Shown here in pieces: positions 1 through 12,010 of a stretch of DNA of 64,000 nt. This DNA is from Talinum fruticosum (lineage: Eukaryota > Streptophyta > Magnoliopsida > Caryophyllales > Talinaceae). The stretch lies in assembly GCA_021018815.1 (NCBI GenBank), contig JAITYX010000078.1, positions 2,170,001 through 2,234,000 on the forward strand, written 5' to 3'. The number at the start of each line of letters is the position of its first letter. Within the stretch, counting starts at the first letter, position 1. Under the pieces are notes generated by a model. The model worked only from the letters and a program-made list of their open reading frames with translations, was not told the origin of the DNA and ran no database searches. Position numbers and translations under genes: made by a program.

Positions 1-1193
1 AAAATCCATGGTTTCAATCTTATTTCTCATATTTCATTTGAGTCCCGGAGGATGAGGGTTCATGGACACCAATTTCTTATGATCTTGTTTATAAATAAAT
101 TGCTTATCGATGGGCTCAAGTTAGAGAAGATATAAGCTAGCTACCTAAAGCTCCCCATGTTAAGTTCGGCCAAGCCTAGACGTGTGGAGATGTTTCAAGT
201 GTTACATTTTATTTCCCTTGCATATAAATAAATCAAGGCGGACCAAGGGACCAAGGCTTAAGATCATGTGCATAATAGAAGACCAAGAGTAGCCTAAATG
301 AAGAGCATTCTAGAACCACTAACTATAGTGGAGGAAGGTGGTTACTAGATGCTTGCCCAAGGGAAATCAAACAATGGCCACATGTTCCCAATTCCCAAAT
401 ACTTGGCTAGAATTAATCCAAGCTTAACTTGGAGAGGAGGAAAGCATCTAATTAGTTAGCATTTTTGTTTTGCTTTATTTTTCATATTTTTCAGCTTGGA
501 TTCGGTTATGTAAAAGCTCATATGAAGCATTATATATTCAGCATGCACACTCCTTGTAAAAACAAACTTTGATGAATATATGAACTTTGAGCTTTGCTCT
601 TTTGAGATGGATTTCTCAACCCCTTGAATTCTCATTGCTGTATCCGAGCCTTGGCAAGCTTGGTGGTGTCCTTTGAGTCCTTACAATCCCGGTGGTGTTT
701 CTGTATCCGGATAGATTGCAAGGTGCCCCTCGGTTCAGCTTGGTGGTGTTTCTGTATCCAGGCCAGAACCCAGGAACTATCCAGCGACTTTATCATCCCA
801 TATCTCCCAATCCACAAATCCTTTCGTCCCCAAATTTCACCCACACCATCCTACACGGGTTGAGTCCAGTACCACCAAATTTCAGCTCAATCCAAGAAGT
901 ATCCCGTCCTCGGCACCAAAAACAAACAAAGGACCTCATCCTGGACAGCCGCCCAGCGTGACTTTCTGTTTGGCTTTGGTTCAAGGTGATCCCGACCTTG
1001 GATGCTTCCCATATTTTTACCAGCCCTTCCTAACATCCCAAATAACCTTCCCTCCAATTTTTAGCCAAAACCAAGAACATTTGACCCTCCTTTCACCCTT
1101 TTCCCCAGACCCGCACCTGCAGACCCTATTCTGTCCGGTTGCATTTTCTTGGGTTTTTCCTTCTTCTTTTGCTTCCGCTCCCACTACACATCA
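1..1193 (+). repeat. Right-hand LTR, 5' end outside the window
   Basis: This is the right part of a gypsy LTR in plus orientation. It ends at 1193 in CCACTACACATCA, the same end as many LTRs here. From about 600 to the end it is nearly identical to the solo LTR at 6040-7305. It contains a TATA-like CATTATATATTCAG near 520-540 and the tandem TGGTG...TGTATC modules near 640-770. The start lies outside the window, so it may be a solo LTR or the 3' LTR of a larger element. It interrupts an E-family LTR (1194-1348). Confidence 0.85.
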
Positions 1194-1348
1194 GATAGAC
1201 AAATATTTCTAAGTGTGGCCAAAACTCCCTTGATGCCTGTGTTAATAACGAAGACCCAACAGTGGATTCCGAGGACTCAACATTTTCAATTAAACTTGGC
1301 TGACTCTAGATATCAGTTGGGGTTTGGCTTGTGGTGTTCACCCCATCA
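1194..1348 (-). repeat. Fragment of an E-family LTR (U3 start)
   Basis: The reverse complement matches the first 150 or so bases of the E-family LTR (compare 30291-30450 and 25850-26016). It ends at 1348 with CCCCATCA, the reverse of the LTR start TGATGGGG. No polypurine tract lies beyond 1348, so this edge fits a solo LTR rather than a 3' LTR. The rest was displaced by the LTR that ends at 1193. Confidence 0.75.
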
Positions 1349-1911
1349 AAACCATCCCTAATGATTGCTTATAGGTTGATAGACTTTCGACCATGTATTT
1401 TCTGACCCGGTCAGAAATAAAAACCACACTCCCTTGTAGTTTGATGATTTTCAAGAAGGAAGGAGGAGTCTTTCTGAGTCTAGAGAAGCTGCAAACTTCA
1501 CTTAGAAGAAGAAGAGCTCATATTGAGAAGATGAAGCTTCAAGTCAGCCACGTTTCGAGCCTCGAAACTAGCCACTTGTAAGCTAGTTTTCTAGGCTGCA
1601 ACCTATCTTTTGGTGGTCCAATAGGAAACCTTTTGGTGAAAATATTCAATCATTATCAATCTTTTCAAAGCCAAATCCCAGCAGGACCAAAAGGAAGGAT
1701 TTTGATTTGTTAATATTCAATCATTGGTTTATGCTTCTGTTTCAATTTAGAAAGTTTTGAGTGAATCAACTTTCTATCCAAATCCCCTAGCTGTTGTATC
1801 TTGGTTTGGTAACCAAGTGGTGATCTCCTAGATCTTAGAAACAAACCCTGCTGGATCTTTATCCAAGGCTAGTTTCTTTGCTGCCCCTTATTGACTTCGA
1901 AGTGGACTGAG
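1349..1911. other. Unassigned stretch, no gene recognised
   Basis: I recognise no retrotransposon protein or LTR here. A 62-codon open frame (1393-1581, +) has no family resemblance. Visible structure is a short palindrome near 1551 (GTTTCGAG with CTCGAAAC) and a direct repeat of AATATTCAATCATT near 1640 and 1711. It could be old host sequence or an eroded element. Confidence 0.4.
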
Positions 1912-2856
1912 TGATATATGTGAGCGTATTCTAGCCAGAAACGAGCTAAATAGGGGAAGGAATGCTAGTCAAAACGGGCACCAAAATGAGGAACACAAAG
2001 GGATATGAATCAAGCTTTCAATGGATAAGAAATCACCACCATTATCAACTTGAGGCACCGAGGTATGGGTTGGATAAGAAACACCGCCAGCTTGCTCGAA
2101 GGACTTGAGCGGTCACCACTTAGCTTGCCGAACTAAGATAAGCAATCAAGAATTTTGAGGGTGAAGAGCACTTAGCTCATTCTATTTTTCATTCAGCCAA
2201 TTCGCCCCTTACAATTGGGTATGGTGAAGTATTTATAGTGCATACAAAGGGTGAAAGCAAAGCATAACCTAATGGCCATTAGAGGCCTTACATGATCAAG
2301 GGATGGGATTACATTAAGCATAGAGAATAATCCAAAAAAGATGCTTCCACTAAGAGGGAACATGTGGACACTATTCATGGTGCAATTCTAGCCAAGTATT
2401 AGATTTCCTCTCCTCCAAGCTTCACTTTGATTGGCTCTAGAATTTGATTCCCTTCGCCAAATGAGGTGTTCTCGGAATCTCCAGAATGTTCCACAAGTCT
2501 ACTTTGCACCCATGTAGCTTGACTTCATATTTGACTCTCCAAGCATTGACTTTTTGACCTTCAAATACTGTTGTGTAGAAATATTCCAAATCTGGCCGGT
2601 TTGCTTACTTTGCTCTTTCTAGCCTCTTTCACTCTTATTCTTGGTTCAACTCCTAGGGACCATTTATTGGTATTAACATGGTCTTGATAAAGGGGATTTT
2701 TGGGGTTCTCCTAACCCATTGCTAGCTTGCTCAATTCGAATCAGAATACGTGACTTGGAAACCCAATGTTGACCTTTGTCCCAAAGTGACTCCTCTTGTG
2801 CTCTAGTTAGTAAACCATGACCTTTAGTGGCTTGATTAGTAGGAAGGCCTCCACCA
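1912..2856 (-). repeat. 3' LTR of minus-strand element N
   Basis: This LTR follows the integrase of N in the minus direction. Its start (reverse of CCACCA at 2851-2856) directly follows the purine run AAGGAGAGGA. Its end is placed at TGATATATGTGAG (1912), which resembles the other LTR ends. It holds the conserved hairpin module, with stem AATGG/CCATT around a TGGTG...TTAT loop near 2025-2050. It is more diverged than the other LTRs. The 1912 edge is less certain than the 2856 edge. Confidence 0.7.
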
Positions 2857-4304
2857 TCCTCTCCTTGTAGAGAAGAATTTACCCTCAAATTCTCTAAGGT
2901 GTCATCCTCAAAATAAGGAGAGAGATTGACCACATTGAAGCTTGCCAAGACCCTATAATCTCCGGGAAGATCAATCTTGTAGGCGTTGTCATTAATCCTT
3001 TCAAGCACCTCAAATGGACCTTCATCCCTTGGCATCAACTTTCTCTTTCTCTTGGAAGGAAAGCGCTCCTTCCTTAGGTGCACCCAAACTAGGTCTCTCG
3101 GTTGAAAAACCTTCTTTCTTCCCTTGTCAACTCGTCGTTTGTGTTCAAGATTGGTTTGCTCAATTTTGGCTCTTACTTTCTCATGCATTTTCTGGATTTC
3201 TTGCACTCTTTTGGCAGCCTCTACATTGGGTTTTCCATCCAAGCCTCTTGGTGTCAAGTCTAGAGGAGTTAACGGCTCAACTCCATAGACTACCTTGAAC
3301 GGACTAACACCCGTGGCCTTGCTTAGAGCTCCATTGTAGGCAAATTCAGCATCCCTAGCTTTCATGTTGGTTTTGATCAAAGCCCTCAAAAGTACTCCCA
3401 ATGTTCGGTTTGTGACTTCGATCTGCCCATCCTTTTGAGGATGACAAGTAGTACTAAATTGCAGCTTGGTCCCCAACTTCTTCCAAAGAGTAATCCGAGA
3501 GTGACTCAAGAATTTGCTATCTCTGTCCGAAACCATTGTTTTTGGAATGCCATGAACCCTCACTATCTCCTTGAAGTACAAATCCGCCACATGAGTTGCA
3601 TCATTTCTTTTGTTGCATGGAATAAAATGAGCCATCTTGGAGAATCGATCCACAACAACTAGAATTGAGTCTTTGTTTCTTTGTGTCCTTCGTAAGCCTA
3701 GTATGAAGTCTAGGCTCACGTCTTCCCATGGCTGGTTGGGTGTAGGAAAAGGGGTGTAGAGCCCTTGAGGAAGGGAATGGCTCTTAGCCGCTTGACACAT
3801 TGCACACTTTTTCAAGATGTCTTGCACATCCTTCTCCATGTTGGGCCAAAAATAATGCTCCCTAAGCATACTCACTGTCTTGTTAACACTGAAATGACCG
3901 GGCAAGGCTCTACCATGTATCTCTCGGATCAATAGCTCTCTTATGCTACAAAGAGGAATGCACAACCAAGTGTCCTTGAAAAGAAATCCATCTTGGACTA
4001 GAAACTCTCCTCTTAGGTGATTTTGGCAAGATTGATACAATTCTCCCAAGTCTTTATCATCAATATACAAAGACTTTAAATGCTCAAAACCAAGAACATG
4101 GGATTCTAATTGAAACAAGAGAAGATACCTCATTAACAAAGCGTCTGCTCCTTTGTTCATCGTTCCAGATTTGTGCTTGATGGTGAAATGAAAAGTTTGG
4201 AGGTATTCTACCCACTTGCCATGCTGAGGATTCAACTTGTGCTGCCCTTGTATGTATTTGAGGGTCGTGTGGTCCGAATGGAGAATGAACTCACTAGCCG
4301 CCAA
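2673..4304 (-). CDS. Integrase with RNase H end, element N (open fragment of a broken pol)
   Basis: A 543-codon open frame covers the end of RNase H (FILHSDHTTLKYIQGQ, GADAL), the integrase zinc finger (H-H-C-C, ending KKCAMCQ), the catalytic core and the C-terminal domain. The DDE residues are visible in [16 protein letters not shown] and GQIEVTNR. Six or so residues are missing before AEFAYNG, where relatives read [16 protein letters not shown]. The end of the frame runs about 180 bases past the polypurine tract into the 3' LTR. The real polyprotein began upstream in gag; the first Met here is only the start of the open stretch. Related to chromoviral integrases; no chromodomain seen. Confidence 0.85.
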   Translation of the reverse strand: MAASEFILHSDHTTLKYIQGQHKLNPQHGKWVEYLQTFHFTIKHKSGTMNKGADALLMRYLLLFQLESHVLGFEHLKSLYIDDKDLGELYQSCQNHLRGEFLVQDGFLFKDTWLCIPLCSIRELLIREIHGRALPGHFSVNKTVSMLREHYFWPNMEKDVQDILKKCAMCQAAKSHSLPQGLYTPFPTPNQPWEDVSLDFILGLRRTQRNKDSILVVVDRFSKMAHFIPCNKRNDATHVADLYFKEIVRVHGIPKTMVSDRDSKFLSHSRITLWKKLGTKLQFSTTCHPQKDGQIEVTNRTLGVLLRALIKTNMKARDAEFAYNGALSKATGVSPFKVVYGVEPLTPLDLTPRGLDGKPNVEAAKRVQEIQKMHEKVRAKIEQTNLEHKRRVDKGRKKVFQPRDLVWVHLRKERFPSKRKRKLMPRDEGPFEVLERINDNAYKIDLPGDYRVLASFNVVNLSPYFEDDTLENLRVNSSLQGEDGGGLPTNQATKGHGLLTRAQEESLWDKGQHWVSKSRILIRIEQASNGLGEPQKSPLSRPC

Positions 4305-4868
4305 ATAATGGCTCCAATGCTCAAGTGACCGAATTATAGCATAAAACTCCTTGTCATAAGTTGAGTATTTTCTTCTTGAATCACAAAGCTTCTCACTAAA
4401 GAAGGCTAGTGGTCATCTTTCTTGAGAGTGAACTCCTCTAATGCCTACTCCGGAGGCATCACTCTCTACTTCAAAGACCTTGTCAAAGCTTGGTAGAGCT
4501 AGAACCGGAGCTTGAGTAAGCTTGAGCTTGATTGTTTCAAAAGACTATTGAGCCTTAGCATTCCACTTGAACGAACTCCCTTTTAGCACTTCGGTCATAG
4601 GGGCTGTGATAGTGCTAAAATCCTTAATGAACCTTCGGTAGAAAGAAGCCAAACCATGGAAACTTCGAACATCATGAATACTTATGGGAATGGGCCAAGA
4701 CATTTGGAAAACACTTGTGACCCATGGAGCTCATCAAGCATGTCTTCAAGTCTAGGGATTGGATGCCTATACTTGATGGTTATTTTGTTTATGGCTCGGT
4801 TGTCCATACACATTCTCATGGTGTCATCCTTCTTTGGAACTAGAAGAGTTAAGACCGCACATGGACTT
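4305..4868 (-). pseudogene. RT end and RNase H start of element N, broken and truncated
   Basis: Minus-strand translation gives pieces of the RT thumb and connection ([32 protein letters not shown]) and the start of RNase H with [17 protein letters not shown], broken by stops. Near 4680-4868 lies the RT motif for the first catalytic Asp region ([20 protein letters not shown]). The fragment ends where the LTR of element A begins. The rest of N does not reappear in the window, because A is truncated on its right. Confidence 0.75.
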
Positions 4869-5794
4869 TGATAGAGAGTCCAAAGCTACCAAGGTCCAAG
4901 GGCTGTAAGCAAAGCTATAAGGGGAGATAAACGTGTGTAGAGACCAACTTTGGGCACCAAAGTCCACCATTATGGTCCAAGTGACACAAGCTAAATTAGA
5001 GCTTGAAGGGCTGTGAAAGTTGTCTTTCTATGACAATCAATAAATAAATGATGCTTAGAAGTTGAAGCAAAGTAATCCGCAGAGAGAGGGCCCAAAAGCC
5101 TAAAAGCCCAAACCGAGCGAGTTAGAAGCACAATCTTCCCGGTTAGCTTCAAAGACCAAAATACCCATGCTCGGTTCATAAAAATAAGTCACTAAGGGAT
5201 GGAATACATTGGCAGCACAAGGAAGGTTGTAGAGGAATATGAGAGCACTACCTATAGTGGAAGTAATCATGTGTTGGACCAATCGAAGCAAGCTTGCTCC
5301 GGGGAAAGAAAATACATGGCTGAAATTACTATTCATTTCAGGCCACATGTTCCCAAAACTAGGTTGGAGAAGGGGTTAGCTATAGTATAATCTTGGCCTT
5401 TGATCTTGTACATACACTCTTAGCGTCTAGATTATGCTAAGCTTTAATTTTTAAGCATGGTATATACTACTTGTATTCAGCTATGTATGGATTGAACATT
5501 GATATGGAATGAAAGCCGAGCAAGTTAATGCTCTTTCCCCTTAAATTCTCAATTGCTATATCTAAGCTTGGCATGCTTAGTGGTGCTCGGTTGAGTCCGA
5601 AAGTCTAGCTACTGGTGTCATCTATATCTAGCCTTAGTCTTTTGGTGCCTCAAGATACTTATGGTGGTGTGACTGTATCCATAAGGAACTTGGTTCTATC
5701 TTTGATCATTACAAAGCACTCATTCAACCTGTTTCACATTTCATCCTTCACAAATTTCCCCTCTTCCCTTGGTCTCTTGCTTAGCCATCCATCA
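4869..5794 (+). repeat. 5' LTR of element A
   Basis: It starts TGATAGAGAGTCC and ends GCCATCCATCA, directly followed by a primer-binding site. Its start matches the stub at 12524-12561, which identifies that stub as the 3' LTR. The transcribed part holds the clearest hairpin module of the window: CTTATGG (5658) pairs with CCATAAG (5679) around the loop TGGTGTGACTGTAT. The element entered the pol of N. Confidence 0.85.
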
Positions 5795-5795
5795 T

Positions 5796-5813
5796 CTTTG
5801 GTATCGGAGCAAG
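5796..5813 (+). other. Primer-binding site of element A (tRNA-iMet)
   Basis: TTTGGTATCGGAGCAAG follows the LTR end after one or two bases. It is complementary to the 3' end of plant initiator tRNA-Met (consensus TGGTATCAGAGC) with one change. Confidence 0.85.
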
Positions 5814-5912
5814 TTTCGCCCTCCTGGTTGAATTGTTACCAATCCCTAATCGCATCTCCAAAACCCTTAGCTACAAAATAGCCAGAAACAAACAAAAATC
5901 CCGGTTCTCAAC

Positions 5913-8890
5913 ATGAGTGCTAGCATGATTTTGGAAGAAAGGTTTGAGATGTTGATGAAGGAAACAAATGAACTCCGTAGCCAAAATGATTACTTGCGTA
6001 AACAACTTGGGCAATCCATGAGGGATAGGCGAGATCAATTGATGGAAAGTGGACCATCTTAGACTTTGAGCTGAAAACTATTCATTTTGAAGGACCAAGC
6101 ACACCGGAAATCAACCAAAATGGCTTGAATTTGTTTTAGTTGTTTTTGATCCGGGAGGATGCAAAGCCAAGAGTATGGTCTTTTATGAATTCATGTTCAT
6201 AAATAATTATCTACCTAAAAAGTCAAGAGGTTAGCTAGGAAGAAATCTGCTAGCAATCAAACATCCTCCACGTTAATGCATGAAGAGTTCGACCATGACA
6301 AACCGAGAAGAGTCAAGCCTTTTGTGCATAAATAACTTGGTGCATTCTTTTGGTCGGTCCAAGGTCCAAGAGCCATATGCTTAAACGTCTACCATGATGC
6401 ATCAAAGGAGAAGAATGAAGGCCTTCTAGAACCCTCTTGGAATATGTTGTGTTGGCCAAATTGAAATGAAGCTTGCATAAGGGGAAAAGGCCTCACAACC
6501 ACATGTTCCCAAACGCTCAAATGCTTGGCTAGAATTCACTCTAGCTTAACTTGGAGGAGGGGAAAGAATCTTAGTAGTTTTATCATCATTTTTGCTTTAT
6601 TTTCCAGCTTAGTTTCAGCTTGTAAAATGCCATTGTTAGGCATTATATATTCAGCTAGTTAGCTATGTAAAAATAAGACTTGATGAATATATGAATTTTG
6701 AGCTTTGCTCTTTTGAGATGGATTTCTCAACCCCTTAAATTCTCATTGCTGTATCCGAGCCTTGGCAAGCTTGGTGGTGTCCTTTGAGTCCTTACAATCC
6801 CCGGTGGTGTTTCTGTATCCGGATAGATTGCAAGGTGCCCCTCGGTTCAGCTTGGTGGTGTTTCTGTATCCAGGCCAGAACCCAGGAACTATCCAGCGAC
6901 TTTATCATCCCATATCTCCCAATCCACATATCCTTTCGTCCCCAAATTTCACCCACACCATCCTACACGGGTTGAGTCCAGTTCCACCAAATTTCAGCTC
7001 AATCCAAGAAGTATCCCGTCCTCGGCACCAAAAACAAACAAAGGACCTCATCCTGGAGAGCCGCCCAGCGTGACTTTCTGTTTGGCTTTGATTCAAGGTG
7101 ATCCCGACCTTGGATGCTGCCCATATTTTTACCAGCCCTTCCTAACATCCCAAATAACCTTCCTTCCAATTTTTAGCCAAAACTAAGAACATTTGACCCT
7201 CTTTTCACCCTTTTCCCCAGACCCGCACCTGCAGACCCTATTCTGTCCGGTTGCATTTTCTTGGGTTTTTCCTTCTTCTTTTGCTTCCGCTCCCACTACA
7301 CATCATCAATTGAGGAGTATATCCCCTCCCTCTCGGCCTACTCATAGTTCCAACGAAGAGGATGAAGAAGATAATCCATTTCCCTCTTCGGATGAGTCGA
7401 GTGAAAGGAGATCAAGGCGAGGCTCTAGGCGTGCAAAGCATCATTCCCATGATTTCAAAGTGGAAATTCCGGAGTTTGAAGGCCGCTTAAACCCGGATGA
7501 GTTCTTGGATTGGTTTAGAACCGTGGAGAGGATATTTGATTACAAGTATGTGCCCGAGGAGAAGAAGGTCAAGCTTGTTGCTCTCAAGCTTAGAGGCTTT
7601 GCATCAACATGGTGGGAGAACCTAGTACACAAACGGGTTAGAGAAAGAAAGGCTAAAATCTGAAGTTGGGAGAAAATGAGGACAAAACTCAAGGCTCGTT
7701 TCTTGCCCCCAACCTACATCCAAGATAGTTACTCTCAACTACACAATCTACAACATGGAAGTATGAATATGGAGGAGTAGACTCGTGAATTTGAGAAGTT
7801 GCTCATTAAGTGTGACATCCAAGAAAATGAGGATCAAACCATGGTGAGGTATCTTGGAGGCCTAGATGCAAAACATGCTCAAGTAGTGGAGTTACAACAA
7901 TTCTCTACCTTTGATAAGGTGTGTCACTTGGCACATAAAGTTGAGCAACAAAAGAAACACCATTTTGCCAAGAAAGAAATACCCAAGCCTTTTCCCCAAA
8001 AGAACCCTTCCTATTACAAGGGAGTTCCCAACCAGTCCCACAAAAACCCCTAGCTCCACAAAACAGCCTACACACATTCCTACCCCAAATCTGCATCTAA
8101 CCCCAACAACCCACGGAGGTGTTTCAAGTGTCATGGCCTAGGACACATTGCCTTGGAGTGTCCTACCAGAAGGGTAGTGACTTTGGTGGAATTTCAAGAA
8201 CAATACATGGAGGAAGACGAAAACGAGGAGCTCTACTTGGTGGATGAGATGGAGGAAGCAGTAGAGGAGGCGGATGAAGGAGAACTATTGGTCTTAAGAA
8301 GGACTTTGAGCGGGTTCAATGATTCCAAAGAAGAGCAACATGAGAACATATTTCACACTAGAGGCACGGTGCAAGGCAAGGTTTACTCTATTATTATGGA
8401 CGGAGGAAGTTGTACAAATGTAGCCGCTTCAACCATTATGGAGAAGCTCGGACTTATTGCTTCGATTCATCCTCATCTCTACAACATTCAATGGCTAAAC
8501 TAAGATAAAGGCCTCCAAGTCAATTCTAAATGTCTTATTTCATTTAGTATTGGCAAGAATTATTATGATGAGTTGTGGTGTGATATTATTCCTATGGATA
8601 CTTGTCATTTGTTACTTAGGAGACCTTGGCTATTTGATAGAAGAGTTATGCATGATGGGCTCAAGAACACTTATACATTTACCAAGGATGGGAAAAAGAT
8701 CACCTTACCCTCTATCCCCAAACCCACTCACAAAAACAAAGCCAAAAAAAACCCACTCAAATTGATGTCTATCTTACTTTGGGAGAATCATTTATCAAAG
8801 CAAAGCAACATGAGTTTAGACCCATGCAAGAGCTCATCTTACTGTCCCCAAATGAACCCGAAAGCATTCCCTAAGACTTACATCCTCTAG
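5913..8890 (+). pseudogene. gag and protease of element A, split by a solo LTR
   Basis: The gag starts at ATG 5913 (MSASMILEERFEMLMKE-like) and runs to the insertion at 6039. It resumes at 7311 with the core PEFEGRLNPDEFLDWFRTVE and TWWEN. The knuckle CFKCHGLGHIALEC lies near 8115-8160 and the protease motif IIMDGGSCTNVAAS near 8390-8440. After the solo LTR is removed the frame is mostly kept, but there are in-frame stops near 7661, 7779, 8051 and 8501. Gag would form the particle, and the protease would cleave the polyprotein. The copy is dead. Confidence 0.85.
6040..7305 (+). mobile_element. Solo LTR inside gag of element A, target duplication TCAAT
   Basis: A 1266-bp LTR (TGATGG...ACACATCA) is flanked by TCAAT at 6035-6039 and 7306-7310. 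Removing it restores the gag reading frame. It is close to the LTR at 1-1193. TATA-like CATTATATATTCAG lies near 6641, followed by three TGGTG...TGTATC modules at 6750-6880. A solo LTR is what remains after recombination between the two LTRs of a full element. Confidence 0.93.
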
Positions 8891-10937
8891 CCAAAGACCT
8901 CACTGTCTAGATTTTCCTGTCTTTCCAAACAAAATTCCTCTTAGCCTACCTCCACAAAGAACCATCCAACATCACATAGACCTTATCCTGTGAGCCACTT
9001 TGCCCAACAAACCCGCATATAGGATGAATCCTAAAGATGCTCAAGAAGTTCAAAGGCAGGTTGATGAGTTGGTGGGTAAAGGCCTTGTAAGGGAAAGTAG
9101 GAGTCCATGTGTTGTGCCTACTCTTTTGGTGCCTAAGAAGGACGGATCCATGAGGATGTGTGTGGACAGTTGTGCCATACACAAGATCCCTATCAAGTAT
9201 AGGCATCCCATACCTAGACTTGAGGATATGCTTGATGAGCTCCACGGTTCACAAGTATTCTCCAAGGTGGATTTAAGAAGTGGATACTATCAAATCCGGA
9301 TCCGAGAAGGGGATGAGTGGAAAACGACATTCAATACTAAGGGAGGATCTGTATGAGTGGCTTGTATTGCCATTCGGACTATCTAATACACCTAGCACTT
9401 TCATGAGACTTATGAATAAAGTGTTTAGACCTTTTCTTGGCAAGTTTGTGGTAGTATACTTTGATGATATCTTGGTGTATAGCCAAAGTGCGGAAGAGCA
9501 TCTCAACCACCTCACATAAGTTCTTGAACTATTGGAAGAGGAAAAGCTCTATGGCAATCTTCAAAAGTACACCTTCTTTGCCTCGGAAGTTACTTTTCTT
9601 GGATATATTGTCACGGCTCATGGCGTGAAGGTAGATGAGAGTAAGGTGGAAGCCATACAATCTTCAAAAGCATTCATGATGTACAGAGTTTCCATGGTTT
9701 GTCTTCTTTCTACCGAAGGTTCATTAAGAACTATAACGGCTCCCATAACCGATGTGTTAAAAGGAAGCGTGTTCAAGTGGAAGACTAAAGCCCAAGAAGC
9801 TTTTGAAACAATCAAGCTAAAGCTCACTCAAGCACCGGTTCTAGCTTTGCCCAGCTTTGACAAGATTTTTAAAGTTGAGTGTGATGCCTCGGGAGTTGGC
9901 ATTGGAGGAGTTCTCTCTCAAGAAGGGCGGCCTATAGCCTTTTTAGTGAAAGACTTTGTGACTCAAGGAGGAAGTACTCAACTTATGATAAGGAGTTACG
10001 TGCTATTGTGAAATCTTTAGAGCATTGGAGCCATTACCTTATGGCAAATGAATTCATTTTGCATTCGGATCATGAGGCTTTAAAGTACATTCAAGGGCAG
10101 CACAAACTCAATCCAAGGCATGGAAAATGGGTGGAGTATTTGCAAACATTCCATTTTACCATTAAACACAAATCGGGGAAAATGAACAATGGAGCGGATG
10201 CACTATCAAGAAGGTATCTCTTGCTATTTCAGTTACAAACTCAAATCCTTGGTTTTGAGCATTTAAAGTCCTTATATTCTAATGATCAAGATCTTGCTGA
10301 GTTGTTTCATGATTGTCAAAAACACCCTAAGGGAGAGTTCCTAGTCCAAGATGGTTATCTTTTCAAGGGTACTCGGCTATGCATACCATGTTGTAGCACA
10401 ATGGAGCATTGGTTGGACATTTTGGTGTGAACAAAACAGCAAGAATGTTAAGGGAGCATTACTTTTGGCCGAATATGGAAAAATATGTGCAAGACATCTT
10501 AAAAGGTGTGCGGTGTGTCAAGAATCAAAGAGCCATTCACTCCCTCAAGGGCTCTACACTCCTTTTCCGACACCCAACCAGCCATGGGAGGACGTGAGCA
10601 TGGACTTTGTTTTGGGGCTGCCAAGGACCCAAAGAAACAAAGACTCTATTCTAGTAGTGGTGGACCATTTCTCTAAAATGGATCACTTTGTCCTATGTAA
10701 CAAAACCAATGATGAAACTCAAGTGGCTGATTTATACTTCAAGGAGATTGTAAGGCTCCATGGTATACCAAAATCCATAGTCTCCGATCGGGATAGCAAG
10801 TTTCTAAGCCACTTTTGGATCACACTTTGGAAGAAGTTGGGGACTAAGCTACGATTTTGCACTACTTGTCATCCCCAAATGGATGGCAAACCGAAGTCAC
10901 AAACCAAACGTTAGGCGTGCTCTTGAGGATTTTGATC
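8891..10937 (+). pseudogene. RT, RNase H and integrase (N-terminal part) of element A
   Basis: RT begins near 9000 ([15 protein letters not shown]) with [28 protein letters not shown] and YFDDILVYS near 9460. The RT thumb and RNase H follow ([34 protein letters not shown]). The integrase zinc finger ([21 protein letters not shown]) and the DDE segments MDFVLGL and SDRDSKF come next. Frameshifts near 8890, 9350, 10005, 10425 and 10880 and stops at 9517-9519 break it. The third catalytic residue region reads MDGKPKSQT, so the Glu motif is out of frame. The solo LTR at 10943 interrupts integrase. Confidence 0.88.
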
Positions 10938-10942
10938 AAGAC

Positions 10943-12005
10943 TGATGGAGAGTTGCTTGCTATATGGACTCCAAAACCTGGTATCATCGTTACCATGGTA
11001 CAAAACGAAGCGCTAGCATGAAAGCCTATGGGTTAATGAACGTTTGTACAAAAATAAGACAAGCTGGTCGGTCCATATTTCTTTCTACAAATAAATCAAG
11101 CAAGAGAAGGAGCATTCTAGAAGCATACATCATGGTGGAAGAAGGTTGTTAGAATCTTGACAAAAGAGGATACAACCATGACCACATGTTCCTTAACCAT
11201 CAAATGCTTGGCTAGAATTCACCCTAGCTTGGCTTGGAGAAAGGGAAAGGAATATTGTTAGTTAGCATTTTGTTTTTGCATTATTTTCAGCTTGAGTTTG
11301 TTACACTTTCAGCTTGCAAATCGGTTATGTAGAATGCCATAGCTGGGCATTATAAAATCAGCTCATGTGCTCCATTGTAACACACTTTTGATGAAATATA
11401 TGAGTTTATACTCGAGCTGGATTTGCTCACCTTTCGGAATCCTCATTGCTGTATCCTAGTGTGGCAGCTAGGTGGTGTCCTTTGAGTCCTTCCAATCTCC
11501 CGGTGGTGTTTTCTGTATCCGGACAGATTGAAGGTGCCCCTCGGTTCTTACTCGGTGGTGTTTTCCGTATCCGAGCTAGGACCTTGGAATTATCCCCTCA
11601 CTTCATCAATTCATATCTCACAATCTACCCAGCCATTTCACTCCAAATTTTAACCACATTCCTTCCAGTCCATCTACTACCATTCCTCCAATTTTCAGCT
11701 CCATCCAAGAACATCTCCATCCTCTACACCGAAATCAAACAGAGGGTGTCTGTCTGTACAGCCAGCCGGGTACCTCAACTTCAGGCTATCTGTTCAGGGA
11801 GTTCCCCTTATCCAAATTCAACGAAACTTGGTCTCGACCTTCATTTACCAGTTACCATCCTTCCCACCAAATTTCAGCCAAGACCAAGCACTTTTGCCCC
11901 TCCATTTCCTCAATCTGCCAAGGTTGCGCAAACAGGCTGCATTCTGCCCAGTTGTGCTTCTTGCGGTTTTTCCATCTTTTTCTTTGCTTCCGCCACTACA
12001 CATCA
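10943..12005 (+). mobile_element. Solo LTR inside integrase of element A, target duplication AAGAC
   Basis: A 1063-bp LTR (TGATGGAGAG...ACACATCA) is flanked by AAGAC at 10938-10942 and 12006-12010. Its modules show clean stems: CCTAG/CTAGG near 11455, CCGG/CCGG near 11500 and CTCGG/CCGAG near 11555. By sequence it is closer to the 42886-47673 element LTR than to the solo LTR at 6040. Confidence 0.93.
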
Positions 12006-12010
12006 AAGAC

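Noticed and set aside
624..961. Recurring small frames reading PGQNPG, SPNFTHTILHGLS and the antisense MNQSQTESHAGRLSRMRSF, found at many places
   Set aside because: They are chance frames in the conserved U5 part of the LTRs. They recur because the LTR recurs, and they show no codon-position signal that I can see.
2673..4304. The 543-codon frame of N as a functional integrase gene
   Set aside because: It lacks the upstream polyprotein, has an in-frame deletion in the core and belongs to a truncated element.
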